Shown here: positions 53,689 through 62,605 of the stretch, piece by piece
How positions within the stretch are numbered: position 1 is the first letter of the stretch
Layout: the number at the start of each line of letters is the position of its first letter
Assembly: GCA_964442735.1 (NCBI GenBank)
Contig: CAYUAP010000012.1
Location: 1-62,706, forward strand
DNA from: JAUNBG01 sp964442735
GTDB lineage: Bacteria; Planctomycetota; Planctomycetia; Pirellulales; Thermoguttaceae
Length of the DNA: 62,706 nucleotides
Reading direction: 5' to 3'
Program-made: the position numbers and the translations under genes
The notes under the pieces: generated by a model
Database searches by the model: none
What the model saw: only the letters and a program-made list of their open reading frames with translations
Told to the model about the DNA's origin: nothing

Positions 53689-54462
53689 ATGACTACAACG
53701 GAAAAATGTTCCACGGAAAAATGTTCAAAAGTAGGACGATGGTTCGTTATTTCCATTGTTCTAATCCTTGCCGTTACCATATTAATTTGGGCGACAATGG
53801 AACAGAGGAAAAGTATACTTAAAACGGCAAAATCGCTTGGTAATTGCAATACATTTGTTGAATGTGTGCAAAAGGCCGGTCTCGCAGGCGTTCTTGAAAA
53901 AGATGGTCCCTTTAGCGTATTTATACCGACCGACGATGCATTTGCGAATCTGTCTTCCACGGAATTAACGAATTTACTGAATAATAAATCGGCCCTGACA
54001 GCCCTTCTTCTTTATCATATGGTTCCGAAAAAAATGGATCCAAAAGAAATGGAAACACTCAAGGACTGCCTAACTTGTACCGTTCCTCAAACATCAATTG
54101 CCTGTTCAGGTCAAAACTATGGAAAAGGAAAATACACTCAATCGGCCATACCATGTACCAATGGTGTAATATTCCTGATAGACGCCGTACAAATACCCTC
54201 TTTTCTCAATAATCCCGGAACCGTGGAGGAAGAAGAAGTAACAGTTGTCGAAACAACAACCCCAGCCTCCTCTAACAATACCAATACCTCGACCGACGCC
54301 AAAACACCCCCGGCCAAGACGGTAAAATCGGAATCGGTGAAACCCCTCGAAATGAAGACCCCTGACAATATGAATCATAAAGATTCTGTAAAAGAAAAAG
54401 ATTCTGTAAAAGAAAATACAGTACCTTCAACTCCCGCCAAGGAAGCTTCTCCCAAAACCTGA
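53689..54462 (+). CDS. membrane-anchored fasciclin (FAS1) domain protein
   Basis: A 257-residue protein. A cytoplasmic stub with repeated TEKCS precedes a membrane helix (about 17-37, WFVISIVLILAVTILIW). One FAS1 domain follows (about 45-180): CVQKAGLAGVLEKDGPFSVF, then IPTDDAFANL (H1), LTALLLYHMVP (H2) and NGVIFLIDAVQIPS. Extra cysteines (GNCNTFVEC, DCLTCT) could make disulfides. The last 70 residues are a Thr/Pro/Lys-rich linker without fold. FAS1 domains mediate cell-surface or matrix adhesion. A palindromic element begins 12 bases after the stop. Confidence 0.9.
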   Translation: MTTTEKCSTEKCSKVGRWFVISIVLILAVTILIWATMEQRKSILKTAKSLGNCNTFVECVQKAGLAGVLEKDGPFSVFIPTDDAFANLSSTELTNLLNNKSALTALLLYHMVPKKMDPKEMETLKDCLTCTVPQTSIACSGQNYGKGKYTQSAIPCTNGVIFLIDAVQIPSFLNNPGTVEEEEVTVVETTTPASSNNTNTSTDAKTPPAKTVKSESVKPLEMKTPDNMNHKDSVKEKDSVKENTVPSTPAKEASPKT

Positions 54463-54473
54463 AATGAACAAGT

Positions 54474-54593
54474 GATACCAGGTGTTGTTATAAAATCGAC
54501 ATTTCCCGGGAAGGTGGACGCCTCGTCCACCTCTTCGCAAAACAGACATCTCGCCTGTTTTGAAAAAAAAGATTTATAACGGCCTTGAGTATA
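54474..54593 (-). repeat. palindromic MITE-like element, copy 8
   Basis: Minus orientation, just after the fasciclin gene. The inner part is GTGGACGCCTCGTCCAC and AAAACAGACATCTCGCCTGTTTT in part; the right end is ACGGCCTTGAGTATA. It may terminate the fasciclin transcript. Confidence 0.75.
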
Positions 54594-54715
54594 TTTTGAC
54601 CTTGTTCATTACCTCAACCATGGATTCGATGATACGTCGCGACACATCTCCTCCATGACAACAGCACTTGTTACAACGATCTTTTCCGATTATTGTAATG
54701 GGTGTATATAGAGAA

Positions 54716-54739
54716 CCTGGACCTCCGTACCAGGTCAAT
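54716..54739. terminator. small hairpin ACCTGG/CCAGGT
   Basis: ACCTGG and CCAGGT pair around ACCTCCGTA in the space before trkA. No T-tract follows. Function is unknown and it could be chance. Confidence 0.25.
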
Positions 54740-55002
54740 ACGCGGACAAATGTTAATTTTCATTAAAGTTTGTACCGCGTTTTTTTTGAGAAAATGAATT
54801 GAATAGAAACACGATATCATCTATTATAATAACATCTATTATAATTTAATTGTATTTTCTATCATTTTGGGACAAGTTTATTAAACGTGAAAATATTCTT
54901 CCATTTTATTTAAATTCAGGTATAATAGAAAAAAGTGTTAAGGATGCGATTCCGCTTTATAGGAGGAACGTCAAAATATATCTATTTTAGAGAGGTTTTG
55001 TT

Positions 55003-56340
55003 ATGCAGGTTTTGATTTTAGGCGGCGGCAGTATTGGTTCTTCCATTGCGCGAACACTATCTTCTGAACATTCCGTAACGCTAATAGAGACCAATCCCGA
55101 CATAGTAAAAGCATTGAATAGCGATCTGGATATCCGTGCGATCCAAGGTTCGGCGACGCAATCAAGTACATTATTTCAGGCGGGAGTGGGAAATCAGGAT
55201 ATTTGTCTTGCCTTAACCGGAGTAGACGAAGTGAATATCATTGGGGCCAGTATCGCGCACGCCATGGGCGTCCCGCGAACTGCGGCGCGCGTTTATGCTC
55301 AAATCTATCGCGATTTAAGTACATTCGATTATCGTCATCATTTCGGAATCGATAAATTATTAAGTATCGAAAATTTAACGGCCTGTGAACTCGCTTGTGA
55401 AATAAAAGAACCATGTGCCATGTTCATCGAACATTTCGGTTATGAAGACATTGAAATGCAGGAAGTTGCGGTTACCAAGACAACATCAGCCAATGAAACC
55501 GAATTGGGAAAACTCAATATTCCTCCTGATGTCCGTATAGGTACCATTTGTCGGGGGGGCGAAATCAATATAGCAACGGCGGAAGATCGGGTTTTGCCCG
55601 GCGATAAAATAACCTTAATCGGCAATCGAACCGCAATCGAAGCCCTGAAGCGGGTCTTTCAAATCCAATCGATCATTAAGCAAAACGTAACCATAGCAGG
55701 AGGGGGAGAAACAGGCTATCTGCTAGCTCTGATTCTTCAGACGAGAAATTATAATGTAAAAATTATCGAAGCGGATAAAACGCGCTGTGAATTTTTAGCC
55801 GCTCAATTAGACCGTTCAACAATTATTATCGGCGACGGCAGTCGAAAAAAGGTATTGGAAGAGGAGAACGTCAATTCCTCCACGGTTTTTGTCTCCTGCC
55901 TTGGCGACGATGAAAATAATATCATGGCCTGTGTTGAGGCACGGGAACTCGGGGCAAAAGACCTAATAACCGTTATCAATCGTCCGGATTATGCGGAGGT
56001 TATCGGTAAATTGGGAATTACCAAGGCTATTAGTCCTAAAACCATTTTGAATCGTCAAATAAAAGGTCTAATGCAGCAGGGCCCAATCGTTTTTCAGAAT
56101 CCCCACCTTCTCGGAGGCAATATCGATGTTATCGAACTATCCGTTAGTGAAGGCGCCCCCATAACAAAAAGTCCGCTCAAGGAAGGTGGTCTGCCGAAAC
56201 AAGTACTGATTCTCGCCGTAAATCGCGGCGCCTTTACCTTCGTTCCCAATGCCGATACCATTATCCAGCCAAAAGACAATGTCGTAGCAATCGTTCATCA
56301 ATCCTGTTTTACACAATTACTTGACTATTTTATCCAATAA
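55003..56340 (+). CDS. trkA: Trk potassium uptake regulator TrkA
   Basis: A 445-residue cytoplasmic NAD-binding subunit that gates the TrkH/KtrB potassium channel. It has two RCK modules. The first Rossmann fold starts VLILGGGSIGSSIAR, with acidic LIETNP at the end of strand 2. The second starts VTIAGGGETGYLLAL, with IIEADK. Each is followed by a TrkA-C-like domain (about 130-220 and 365-445). Length and duplicated plan match TrkA (about 458 in E. coli). The TrkH partner is not next to it: the downstream gene, 52 bases away, is rhaM. GAGAGG lies 7-12 bases before the ATG. Confidence 0.94.
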   Translation: MQVLILGGGSIGSSIARTLSSEHSVTLIETNPDIVKALNSDLDIRAIQGSATQSSTLFQAGVGNQDICLALTGVDEVNIIGASIAHAMGVPRTAARVYAQIYRDLSTFDYRHHFGIDKLLSIENLTACELACEIKEPCAMFIEHFGYEDIEMQEVAVTKTTSANETELGKLNIPPDVRIGTICRGGEINIATAEDRVLPGDKITLIGNRTAIEALKRVFQIQSIIKQNVTIAGGGETGYLLALILQTRNYNVKIIEADKTRCEFLAAQLDRSTIIIGDGSRKKVLEEENVNSSTVFVSCLGDDENNIMACVEARELGAKDLITVINRPDYAEVIGKLGITKAISPKTILNRQIKGLMQQGPIVFQNPHLLGGNIDVIELSVSEGAPITKSPLKEGGLPKQVLILAVNRGAFTFVPNADTIIQPKDNVVAIVHQSCFTQLLDYFIQ

Positions 56341-56392
56341 CCATAGTTTAAAATAACCATAGTTTAAAATAAAATCTAAAAGGAGAAATACA

Positions 56393-56710
56393 ATGGAGAA
56401 ATATGCCTGGAAGGCATCAATTCTGGAAGATAAAATTGAAGAATACAAACGGCGTCATCGTGAAATATGGCCGGAAATGGTCGAAGTTCTAAAAGCGGCC
56501 GGAATAAAAAACTACACTATCTGGTTGGTCGGGAATACTGTTTTTGGATATTACGAATGTGAAAATGGTGCTGATTTCGCTGCCCGTGTTCAAAAAGAGA
56601 GTCCCATCGTTGACAGATGGAACGAGTACATGAAAGACGTTATGCAAATGGATATGGATCCCAAAACTGGTGCCCAGCCTTTAATGGAACAAGTTTGGGC
56701 ATTTAACTAG
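56393..56710 (+). CDS. rhaM: L-rhamnose mutarotase
   Basis: A 105-residue cytoplasmic enzyme that interconverts the alpha and beta anomers of L-rhamnose (RhaU/RhaM family). It starts MEKYAWKASILEDKIEEYKR with AAGGAG upstream. Family marks are YKRRHREIWPEMVEVLKAAG, where the His is catalytic, NYTIWLVGNTVFGYYEC and the closing MEQVWAFN. Length is exactly typical. No other rhamnose catabolic gene adjoins it, though secreted glycosidases in the window may release rhamnose. Confidence 0.95.
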   Translation: MEKYAWKASILEDKIEEYKRRHREIWPEMVEVLKAAGIKNYTIWLVGNTVFGYYECENGADFAARVQKESPIVDRWNEYMKDVMQMDMDPKTGAQPLMEQVWAFN

Positions 56711-57130
56711 AAAATAATAAACGTTTTTAGAGGTATACCGTTATTTTATGATAAAAATTTATACTGGCATTCTTGTTGTTTTTGACAGGGCTTAATACGT
56801 TCACTGTCGATATTACCTTCACTGTCGATATTATGTTCACTGTCGATATATTGGCGGGTATGGAATCGATAACCGATAAAGCATCTATTGCCAGAACCGC
56901 ATCTGCCGGCATTGCCAAATTTGCAATACTTGATCATCCCCCGAATTTCAAGCCGTTGAGGGAGATACAACCGGAATTTTAATCTCCCAAACCATTCCCG
57001 AATACCAGGAAATTTTGGCAATTCCAATGTCCCACCGTTAAGAGAGCCTGTCCTTTACACGTGGATTCGTTTTGTAAAATAATTATTTACATATTATAAT
57101 ACAAACCGATGGACTGCCGTTATTTCAATA
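56711..57130. other. intergenic region with 18-bp tandem repeats
   Basis: Three TTCACTGTCGATATTA-type units (about 56799-56852) and otherwise AT-rich sequence. Short open frames across the repeat have no ribosome-binding site and are not called. Confidence 0.55.
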
Positions 57131-57484
57131 CTAATCAAATTCACTCAACTGCATAGACAGAGAAATTTTCTTCTGATCGTATCCCTCGTTTTGAAACACC
57201 TGAAGAACGGCCTCCGTAACAGTTTCCCGGGTCCATTTACAGCCTTGCTCGTCGCAATGGGGCATTCGAAAAGAAGTTATTTTTTGGGACAGTTCGCCCA
57301 GGGGTTGACCATTGGTTCTATAATCAAGAAAGCGTCCGAAAAGAGGACCCGTATAAATAATATCATAGATTACAAAAAGGAATAAAGCGATAAAAAGCAG
57401 AAAAAACCACCATGTCAAAAAAGATAAAACGGCCAGTACCACAACGATCAGTACCTCCAGTCCAAAACAGAGATACCCCATCAT
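57131..57484 (-). CDS. small membrane protein, last gene of the NAD synthetase cluster
   Basis: A 117-residue protein (MMGYLCFGLEVLIVVVLAVL). Two hydrophobic stretches (about 5-25 and 25-47, LTWWFFLLFIALFLFVIYDI) are followed by a soluble C-terminal domain with His/Cys residues (MPHCDEQGCKW) and a helical end (TRETVTEAVLQVFQNEGYD). Its ATG overlaps the stop of the ACP-like gene (ATGA). No family is recognised. It may act with the ACP-like protein at the membrane, by position only. Confidence 0.65.
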   Translation of the reverse strand: MMGYLCFGLEVLIVVVLAVLSFLTWWFFLLFIALFLFVIYDIIYTGPLFGRFLDYRTNGQPLGELSQKITSFRMPHCDEQGCKWTRETVTEAVLQVFQNEGYDQKKISLSMQLSEFD

Positions 57485-57852
57485 GGAATCACCACGATAA
57501 AAAAGTAGGGAGAAAAATCGTGATTAATCCGTTTGACGAATCGTGCTCTCCGACGATGGGATATACCATCAATAAAACAAACCGTATCTCTTGTTACAGT
57601 TTTTTTATCATTCCCAATGGTTTCCGCATAAATTTCCTTTAGTTTTTGAAATGTATCTTCTTCAACAGCATTTCTGGATCGTTTTTCCTGGTCACTCGTT
57701 TGCAGACTTAATATCAGATAATCAATAAAGTCACCGAGGGTCAAAATACTCCGTGCTTCCTTGTCGTTAAAAGAAAGGTTGATATTAAAACGTTCTTCCA
57801 CCGCCATGAAAAATTCCACAATTCCAAGGCCCATACGATCATACTCCAGCAT
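57481..57852 (-). CDS. acyl-carrier-protein-like protein lacking the attachment serine
   Basis: About 123 residues if it starts at ATG 57852; an ATG at 57921 (MEFPTFSGST) would add 23 and overlap the GH43 gene end by 47 bases. Neither has a clear ribosome-binding site. MGLGIVEFFMAVEERFNINL aligns with the helix-II region of acyl carrier proteins (DSLDxVELxMALEEEF), and ILTLGDFIDYL with their helix III/IV (TVGDLVDYI). The serine that would carry phosphopantetheine is glycine here (MGL for DSL), so it cannot be a standard carrier. The C-terminal 60 residues are charged. It is framed by overlapping genes on both sides. The ACP-fold call is by pattern. Confidence 0.6.
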   Translation of the reverse strand: MLEYDRMGLGIVEFFMAVEERFNINLSFNDKEARSILTLGDFIDYLILSLQTSDQEKRSRNAVEEDTFQKLKEIYAETIGNDKKTVTRDTVCFIDGISHRRRARFVKRINHDFSPYFFIVVIP

Positions 57853-57874
57853 CCATTGTTGAATAAATAAATTT

Positions 57875-59029
57875 TCAATCGAACTTCCAATGGTCGAACC
57901 ACTGAAGGTAGGGAATTCCATTATCGTCGAATTGAATGGGGAGCCAGATATATCGACCATCAATAGCGTTTTTTGGGCACCAACGATCTGCCATAAAGAT
58001 CCAGGTATTCTTTTCCGGAACGGGGAGCACAAATGTACTCTGGGAGTAAAATGTTTTATTTTTCTGTTCGTCCGAACCATGACAGGGATTTCCCAATTCC
58101 TTCCAAGGACCGAATATATTATCAGCAACAGCCATTCGCGCCGCGTTGGGGGCCCAGCCCGTACAATCGGAACCGAACAGATAGTATTTGCCATTACGTT
58201 TAAATATTGCAGGAGCTTCATAGAATCGTCCTGGAAAAGCGCGGACATAGCGTCCACTGTGACCCTGATAGTCTTCTGACAATTCCGCAATATGAAGAAC
58301 GCCATTAAGTTCCGAGGAATAAATATGATACGCTTTTCCATTATCATCCTGGAACAAGGTCATATCCCGAGCCTGCTGACCGTCTTTAAAATATTGGCGG
58401 TACAATATATTTTTAGGATAATTTGGTTGATATCCAGTGCCGAGTTTACGTGCCTTGATATCCGCTTTTTCCGATTCGTCAAGTAACCGTTTATCAGACT
58501 CTGGAACGTTTAGCGGCCAATGACCGGCGTTGGGATTAAGTGAACGAATAAAAGTATACGGACCGGCTATCTTGTCAGCAACAGCCACGCCACTTAATGC
58601 GTTGGAATAACCTGTAGACTTCTTCTCCAGATGAAACCACATCACAAACTTCTTCGTTTTCGCATTATAAAGAACTTTAGGACGCTCTATAATGGAACCG
58701 CGAACAATATCACTATTGGAATCTTCCGAAACCTTTAACGCAATTCCTTCGTCCTTCCAATTGTAAAGATCGGTTGAAGAATAACAGTGGACTCCGACTT
58801 GTGCCGTATTACCAATGGACCCTGCCACTTTATGCTCGCCGAACCACCAGTATTTACCATCGTGGAACAGAATACCACCCCCATGGGCGTTAATAACCGT
58901 TCCGGAAGTATCGTTCCATATTTCCCCCGGTTTAATTTCCTTTACTTTATTTGAGTTGGCAAATATTACCCCCGAACACAAACATAAAAACAATACGGTT
59001 AATGTTATTTGTCGTATTTTACTTCGCAT
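57875..59029 (-). CDS. exported glycoside hydrolase family 43 protein
   Basis: A 384-residue five-bladed propeller enzyme with a signal peptide (MRSKIRQITLTVLFLCLCSG) and GAGGAG ahead of the ATG. GH43 landmarks are VINAHGGGILFHDGKYWWFG (first blade, with the His-containing start typical of the GH43_24/34-like galactanase group), IIERPKVLYNAKTKKFVMW, ARDMTLFQDDNGKAYHIYSS (a candidate acidic residue) and FYEAPAIFKRNGKYYLFGS with the expected proton-donor Glu. It probably removes galactose- or arabinose-type side chains. It lies 4 bases behind the small protein gene, in a cluster otherwise carrying NAD synthetase. This combination is odd. Confidence 0.87.
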   Translation of the reverse strand: MRSKIRQITLTVLFLCLCSGVIFANSNKVKEIKPGEIWNDTSGTVINAHGGGILFHDGKYWWFGEHKVAGSIGNTAQVGVHCYSSTDLYNWKDEGIALKVSEDSNSDIVRGSIIERPKVLYNAKTKKFVMWFHLEKKSTGYSNALSGVAVADKIAGPYTFIRSLNPNAGHWPLNVPESDKRLLDESEKADIKARKLGTGYQPNYPKNILYRQYFKDGQQARDMTLFQDDNGKAYHIYSSELNGVLHIAELSEDYQGHSGRYVRAFPGRFYEAPAIFKRNGKYYLFGSDCTGWAPNAARMAVADNIFGPWKELGNPCHGSDEQKNKTFYSQSTFVLPVPEKNTWIFMADRWCPKNAIDGRYIWLPIQFDDNGIPYLQWFDHWKFD

Positions 59030-59033
59030 TCAA

Positions 59034-59492
59034 TTACTCCTCTTCGAGATTCTTTAAAAAGGAACTGGTCATAGCCTCAAAAACATCGGAACAAGATAAC
59101 TCTTCGTCGGAAATAGCCAAACGATCACATGTTTGCCAAAATATGATATAGGTACGTTCCTCGTCTTCAAGACCGAGAACCAGTGCCGAACTCGTTAGAT
59201 CCATATAGAAGAAATTCATTTCATAACCATAAAGGACCCATTCTCCGAAATACCTTTTAATAGGTGAATTCTCCAGTTTTTCATATTCGCCGGTCATAAT
59301 ACCAAGAAATTTTTTCGCTGCCTCGTCCGAGTCGGTACCAGCGGGATAAAGGGCTAAAAGCCAATAGCTCTCCTCCGGACTCGTAACCATAACAACCTCC
59401 GCTTCATCCACTTCGGTCTCCTGGACCTCCCAATTCGTTGGATATAAAAAACGAACTCCGTTCGAATCATACAGCGATACATCCTGACTCAT
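59034..59492 (-). CDS. small hypothetical protein (PsbP/DUF1795-like fold)
   Basis: A 152-residue acidic protein without signal peptide: SLYDSNGVRFLYPTNWEVQE, then VVMVTSPEESYWLLALYPAG, EAAKKFLGIMTGEYEKL and a closing FEAMTSSFLKNLEEE. The pattern of a wetted YPxxW start followed by a beta-sheet and terminal helix resembles the PsbP/Mog1-like DUF1795 fold. Its ATG overlaps the NAD synthetase stop by 4 bases and its stop lies 4 bases before the GH43 ATG, so it is translationally coupled to both. No function is known. Confidence 0.7.
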   Translation of the reverse strand: MSQDVSLYDSNGVRFLYPTNWEVQETEVDEAEVVMVTSPEESYWLLALYPAGTDSDEAAKKFLGIMTGEYEKLENSPIKRYFGEWVLYGYEMNFFYMDLTSSALVLGLEDEERTYIIFWQTCDRLAISDEELSCSDVFEAMTSSFLKNLEEE

Positions 59493-61555
59493 TCCGATTT
59501 TTTCCTTTCTTCGTCAATAAACTGCAATTCCGTTTGAAATCCTCCTGACAGGAGTGGAAAACGACACCAGGATCCAGGCGCGACATCATGATCGTCCAGA
59601 TGAAAACCAGGCGCACATCGCGCCCGCTTCCACTGCGAACGCGCCCAAAAACGATAGAACTTCTCCTGCCAGTCCAGAAGTAGGCGCCGGGAATAATCCA
59701 ACTGATATTGTTTCTGTTCCCGTTCCACGTATACAAGTGATTCCGCCGCCGATAGTTTATCTCGAATTATCGCCTGCTCAAACAAATTGAGTATTATATA
59801 CGGCATGAGATCACCTTCATCTGTCTGGGTCGAACCAGGCCGAAGTTCTGCTGTCGGGGCCTGTTCGTTAATATAACGTAATTCCGGAATCGGGAAGGTA
59901 TCGTTCGGTCCCAACTTCTCCATCCAGGCCAGCCAACGGCGTAAAAACGCTTTATCAATACCTGCAATGGGAGACAGTCCTCCACAGGTATCACCATCCA
60001 TCGTTGCGTAACCGCAAGCGGCCTCCGAACGATTACCTGTCGATAACAACAACGAACTGTTTAAATTCGCTAGAAGCCAGACGCCCGGTACTCGACAACG
60101 AGCCTGAATATTCTGTAACGCAAGATCGTCGGAAGAACGGCTTCCGTCCGGGTTTTTCCAGGATAATGGACGCCCAATCGCACTGGAAATCATGTCTTCA
60201 TAGGAATGAACCAGAGAATCAATATTGAAATAATAATGGGTAGAACCGACCGCACGGGCCATCTGCTCTGCCGCATTCTTCGTAACCAAACCACTATTGG
60301 CCGTAGCCTGATATACCGTAGTCAGAATTGCGGGCATTAACGTTTCCGCTGTCACCTTCTGTTGACGATACAATGCTTTTACTGCCGGTATATGAAATAA
60401 TCGGCTAATAAAGTCGTTGGAATCAACGCGCAATACAGCTTCACCTCTATCGAGATCCGACTTCAAACCGAAATGAACCATCAGACGGATAAAAACGGCT
60501 AAACTAGCCGAATCCGCACCGCCACTCAATGATAATGTAAAGCCCCCGGATCGCGTCTTCGATATGTAGTCCGCCAGTCCCAATGGAATCGCCCGTGCCA
60601 GCTCCTCGTAAAGATAGTTCTCCGAAGTTTCCCAGGATTCCAGTCCATCCGACTCGTCCGTTACCAGTTGAAGTTTTTTATCCTTCCGATAGAAATCAAG
60701 AAAAATCCCCCCTTGATAAAGATAGGAAAATCTAAAATTCTGAAGAATACTTTTGCCACAGGATGCAATAAAAGAACCACCATCGTAGATAACGGTTCCC
60801 GACTCGTTTCCGACCGGATTGGCGTAAACAATCGTACAATCCAGCTTGCCCGACATTTTTGTCAGATAATCCCGGCGTTTTTTCTGTACCCCCAATTCGA
60901 AGGCTTCCGCCGAAGGACACAACAGGAGGTCAATTTTCCTATCACTCCATGAATCCATAATTTCCGGACCATGCTGTATCCCGAAGGTCAAACCATTGAG
61001 TTCATAAATGTCTTTACCAATCGGAATTTCCACGTTATTCCAAATATCCATTGTTTCCGAATCGGTCCAGGTCTCAAACCAGCGCCGATCATAGTGGATA
61101 CCGCGCGCGGCAATAGATCGGGCACAGGAAATACCAATCAACTGACCATCGTGCAAAACGGCCGCCGCCTTGTAAAGACGGTCATTAAACTGCCAGGGAA
61201 GACCAATGACGACAATCTTGTCTTTTGTAAACGGAATAATTCGGGTTAATGTCTCCTTTACCGCAGTCAACGTCGAATCCGATAAAAACATATCCTCGCA
61301 ACTACAGCCACTAATCGTCAATTCCTGAAATAGAATCAGATCGTGGCTTTTGTACTGTATTCCTCCATTTTCATTACGTTCCAATAACGAAACCATTTTT
61401 CGATATAAATCCTGCCGAACCAACGGGTCGTAATTTTCTTCCCGTGATTTTTCATGTACTTCCACCAGCGACTCTTTAATACGCAGATAGTTACCCTGCC
61501 AGTCCAGTGGCGTTTGATTTAAAGAAAAAACATGTACATTATAAATGTCGATCAT
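59489..61555 (-). CDS. nadE: NAD synthetase of the glutamine-type two-domain class, glutaminase Cys missing
   Basis: About 688 residues from ATG 61555 (MIDIYNVHVFSLNQ), with AAAGGAT 8 bases upstream. The C-terminal synthetase domain is complete: SLSGGADSASLAVF (ATP pyrophosphatase loop, about 352), QNIQARCRVPGVWLLANLN, TGNRSEAACGYATMDGD and LSPIAGIDKAFLRRWL. It amidates nicotinate adenine dinucleotide to NAD. The N-terminal nitrilase-like domain keeps the Glu motif FQELTISGCSCEDMF. At the place of the nucleophile (GIEICEDLW in known enzymes) it reads GIQHGPEIM, with no cysteine, and the lysine motif is also changed (AARGIHYDRRWF). It may therefore use free ammonia or a partner's ammonia. First gene of a five-gene overlapping cluster. 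Confidence 0.92.
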   Translation of the reverse strand: MIDIYNVHVFSLNQTPLDWQGNYLRIKESLVEVHEKSREENYDPLVRQDLYRKMVSLLERNENGGIQYKSHDLILFQELTISGCSCEDMFLSDSTLTAVKETLTRIIPFTKDKIVVIGLPWQFNDRLYKAAAVLHDGQLIGISCARSIAARGIHYDRRWFETWTDSETMDIWNNVEIPIGKDIYELNGLTFGIQHGPEIMDSWSDRKIDLLLCPSAEAFELGVQKKRRDYLTKMSGKLDCTIVYANPVGNESGTVIYDGGSFIASCGKSILQNFRFSYLYQGGIFLDFYRKDKKLQLVTDESDGLESWETSENYLYEELARAIPLGLADYISKTRSGGFTLSLSGGADSASLAVFIRLMVHFGLKSDLDRGEAVLRVDSNDFISRLFHIPAVKALYRQQKVTAETLMPAILTTVYQATANSGLVTKNAAEQMARAVGSTHYYFNIDSLVHSYEDMISSAIGRPLSWKNPDGSRSSDDLALQNIQARCRVPGVWLLANLNSSLLLSTGNRSEAACGYATMDGDTCGGLSPIAGIDKAFLRRWLAWMEKLGPNDTFPIPELRYINEQAPTAELRPGSTQTDEGDLMPYIILNLFEQAIIRDKLSAAESLVYVEREQKQYQLDYSRRLLLDWQEKFYRFWARSQWKRARCAPGFHLDDHDVAPGSWCRFPLLSGGFQTELQFIDEERKKSE

Positions 61556-61824
61556 TATTTGGATCCTTTCTGTGTCCTTGGCCATCCTCGATTTTCCCAT
61601 AAATAGAGAGACTCAAAATAAACCGGGTAATTTATTACCCATTGATATTATTCCAATAACGATTTCGTCAGGATGTAATTTGTTATACTTTAATTGCGTC
61701 ATTTTCTGTAATTTTATTCATTTTACATTTTTGTCATTGAAGGAGACTCCTTGAAATCAATTTTGTAAAATGGAAATGTGCTTTTATTGCGATTCCAATG
61801 TTTTCTGCCTATGGCCTTTTATTA

Positions 61825-61963
61825 TATACTCAAGGTCGTTCACAATTCCTTTTTCCCAAACAGACGAGACGCCTGTGTTGAAGAATACGGACGAGACCTG
61901 CCTGCCGTCAGGCATGGCGTCCGTGTTCCCCGGAAATACTGAATTTATAACGTTGCACAGTAG
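61825..61963 (+). repeat. palindromic MITE-like element, copy 9 (long form)
   Basis: Begins TATACTCAAGGTCGTTCA, carries CTGCCTGCCGTCAGGCATGG and ends TTTATAACGTTGCACAGTA. Confidence 0.8.
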
Positions 61964-62122
61964 AGCCAATTGCCTTTCTGTTTTCCTCCATTTGATATAT
62001 CGCATTGTTTTTTCACGTATTTCAATGTCTCCCCGATTGTAATCGTTACTGGTAAAATGCAAATATCGTTCCAGATCTCTATTTGTTATGTTTTTTGTCC
62101 TGTTTTCTTCCATATTTTTTAA

Positions 62123-62241
62123 TATACTTAAGACCGTTTTAAAGTCTATTTTTCAAAACAGGCGAGACACCTGTTTTGGAGAATGCGGACGAGACGTCCG
62201 CGCTCCCGGGAAATACCGATTTTATAACGGCGTACAGTATA
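62123..62241 (+). repeat. palindromic MITE-like element, copy 10 (array unit 1)
   Basis: Short form with the GCGGACGAGACGTCCGC palindrome. It ends CGGCGTACAGTATA, running directly into the next unit. Confidence 0.85.
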
Positions 62242-62376
62242 TACTCAAGGTCGCTTTAAAAATTTTTCAAAACAGACGAGACACCTGTTTTGAAGGATAC
62301 GGACGAGATCTGCCTGCCGTCAGGCATGGCGTCTACGCTCCCAGGAAATACCGAATTTATAACGGCGTACAGTATA
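62240..62376 (+). repeat. palindromic MITE-like element, copy 11 (array unit 2, long form)
   Basis: Same start and end as its neighbours, with the extra CTGCCTGCCGTCAGGCATGG segment. Confidence 0.85.
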
Positions 62377-62490
62377 TACTCAAGGTCGCTTTAAAAATTT
62401 TTCAAAACAGACGAGACGCCTGTTTTGGAGGATGCGGACGAGACGTCCGCGCTCCCGGGAAATACCGAATTTATAATGGCGTACAGTATA
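62375..62490 (+). repeat. palindromic MITE-like element, copy 12 (array unit 3)
   Basis: Short form. TATACTCAAGGTCGCTTTAA start, AAAACAGACG...CGCCTGTTTT hairpin, GCGTACAGTATA end. Confidence 0.85.
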
Positions 62491-62605
62491 TACTCAAGGT
62501 CGCTTTAAAAATTTTTTCAAGACAGGCGGGACGCCTGTTTTGGAGGATGCGGACAAGACGTCCGCGCTCCCAGGAAATACTGAATTCATAACGGCACACA
62601 GTATA
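62489..62605 (+). repeat. palindromic MITE-like element, copy 13 (array unit 4)
   Basis: Short form with AAGACAGGCGGGACGCCTGTTTT-like hairpin and CGGCACACAGTATA end. Confidence 0.85.

Larger units (their letters stand above)
54463..55002. other. intergenic region before trkA
   Basis: It contains element copy 8 (54474-54593), then about 400 AT-rich bases. A short AATGGGTGTATATAGAG...ACCTGGACCTCCGTACCAGGT segment has an ACCTGG/CCAGGT inverted repeat near 54716-54739. The trkA ribosome-binding site GAGAGG is at about 54991. Confidence 0.5.

Noticed and set aside
56773..56982. 69-codon plus-strand frame after rhaM
   Set aside because: It is built over the 18-bp TTCACTGTCGATATTA repeats (FTVDI units) and lacks a ribosome-binding site.
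61784..62113. 109-codon minus-strand frame between palindromic copies
   Set aside because: Its second half is repeat sequence. The first 50 codons look protein-like but have no recognisable family or good start, so at most it is a gene scrap.
62088..62591. 167-codon plus-strand frame across the right-end array
   Set aside because: It is made of the palindromic repeat units (repeated FQNRRDTCFG and YILKVALKIF), so it is repeat read-through and not a gene.
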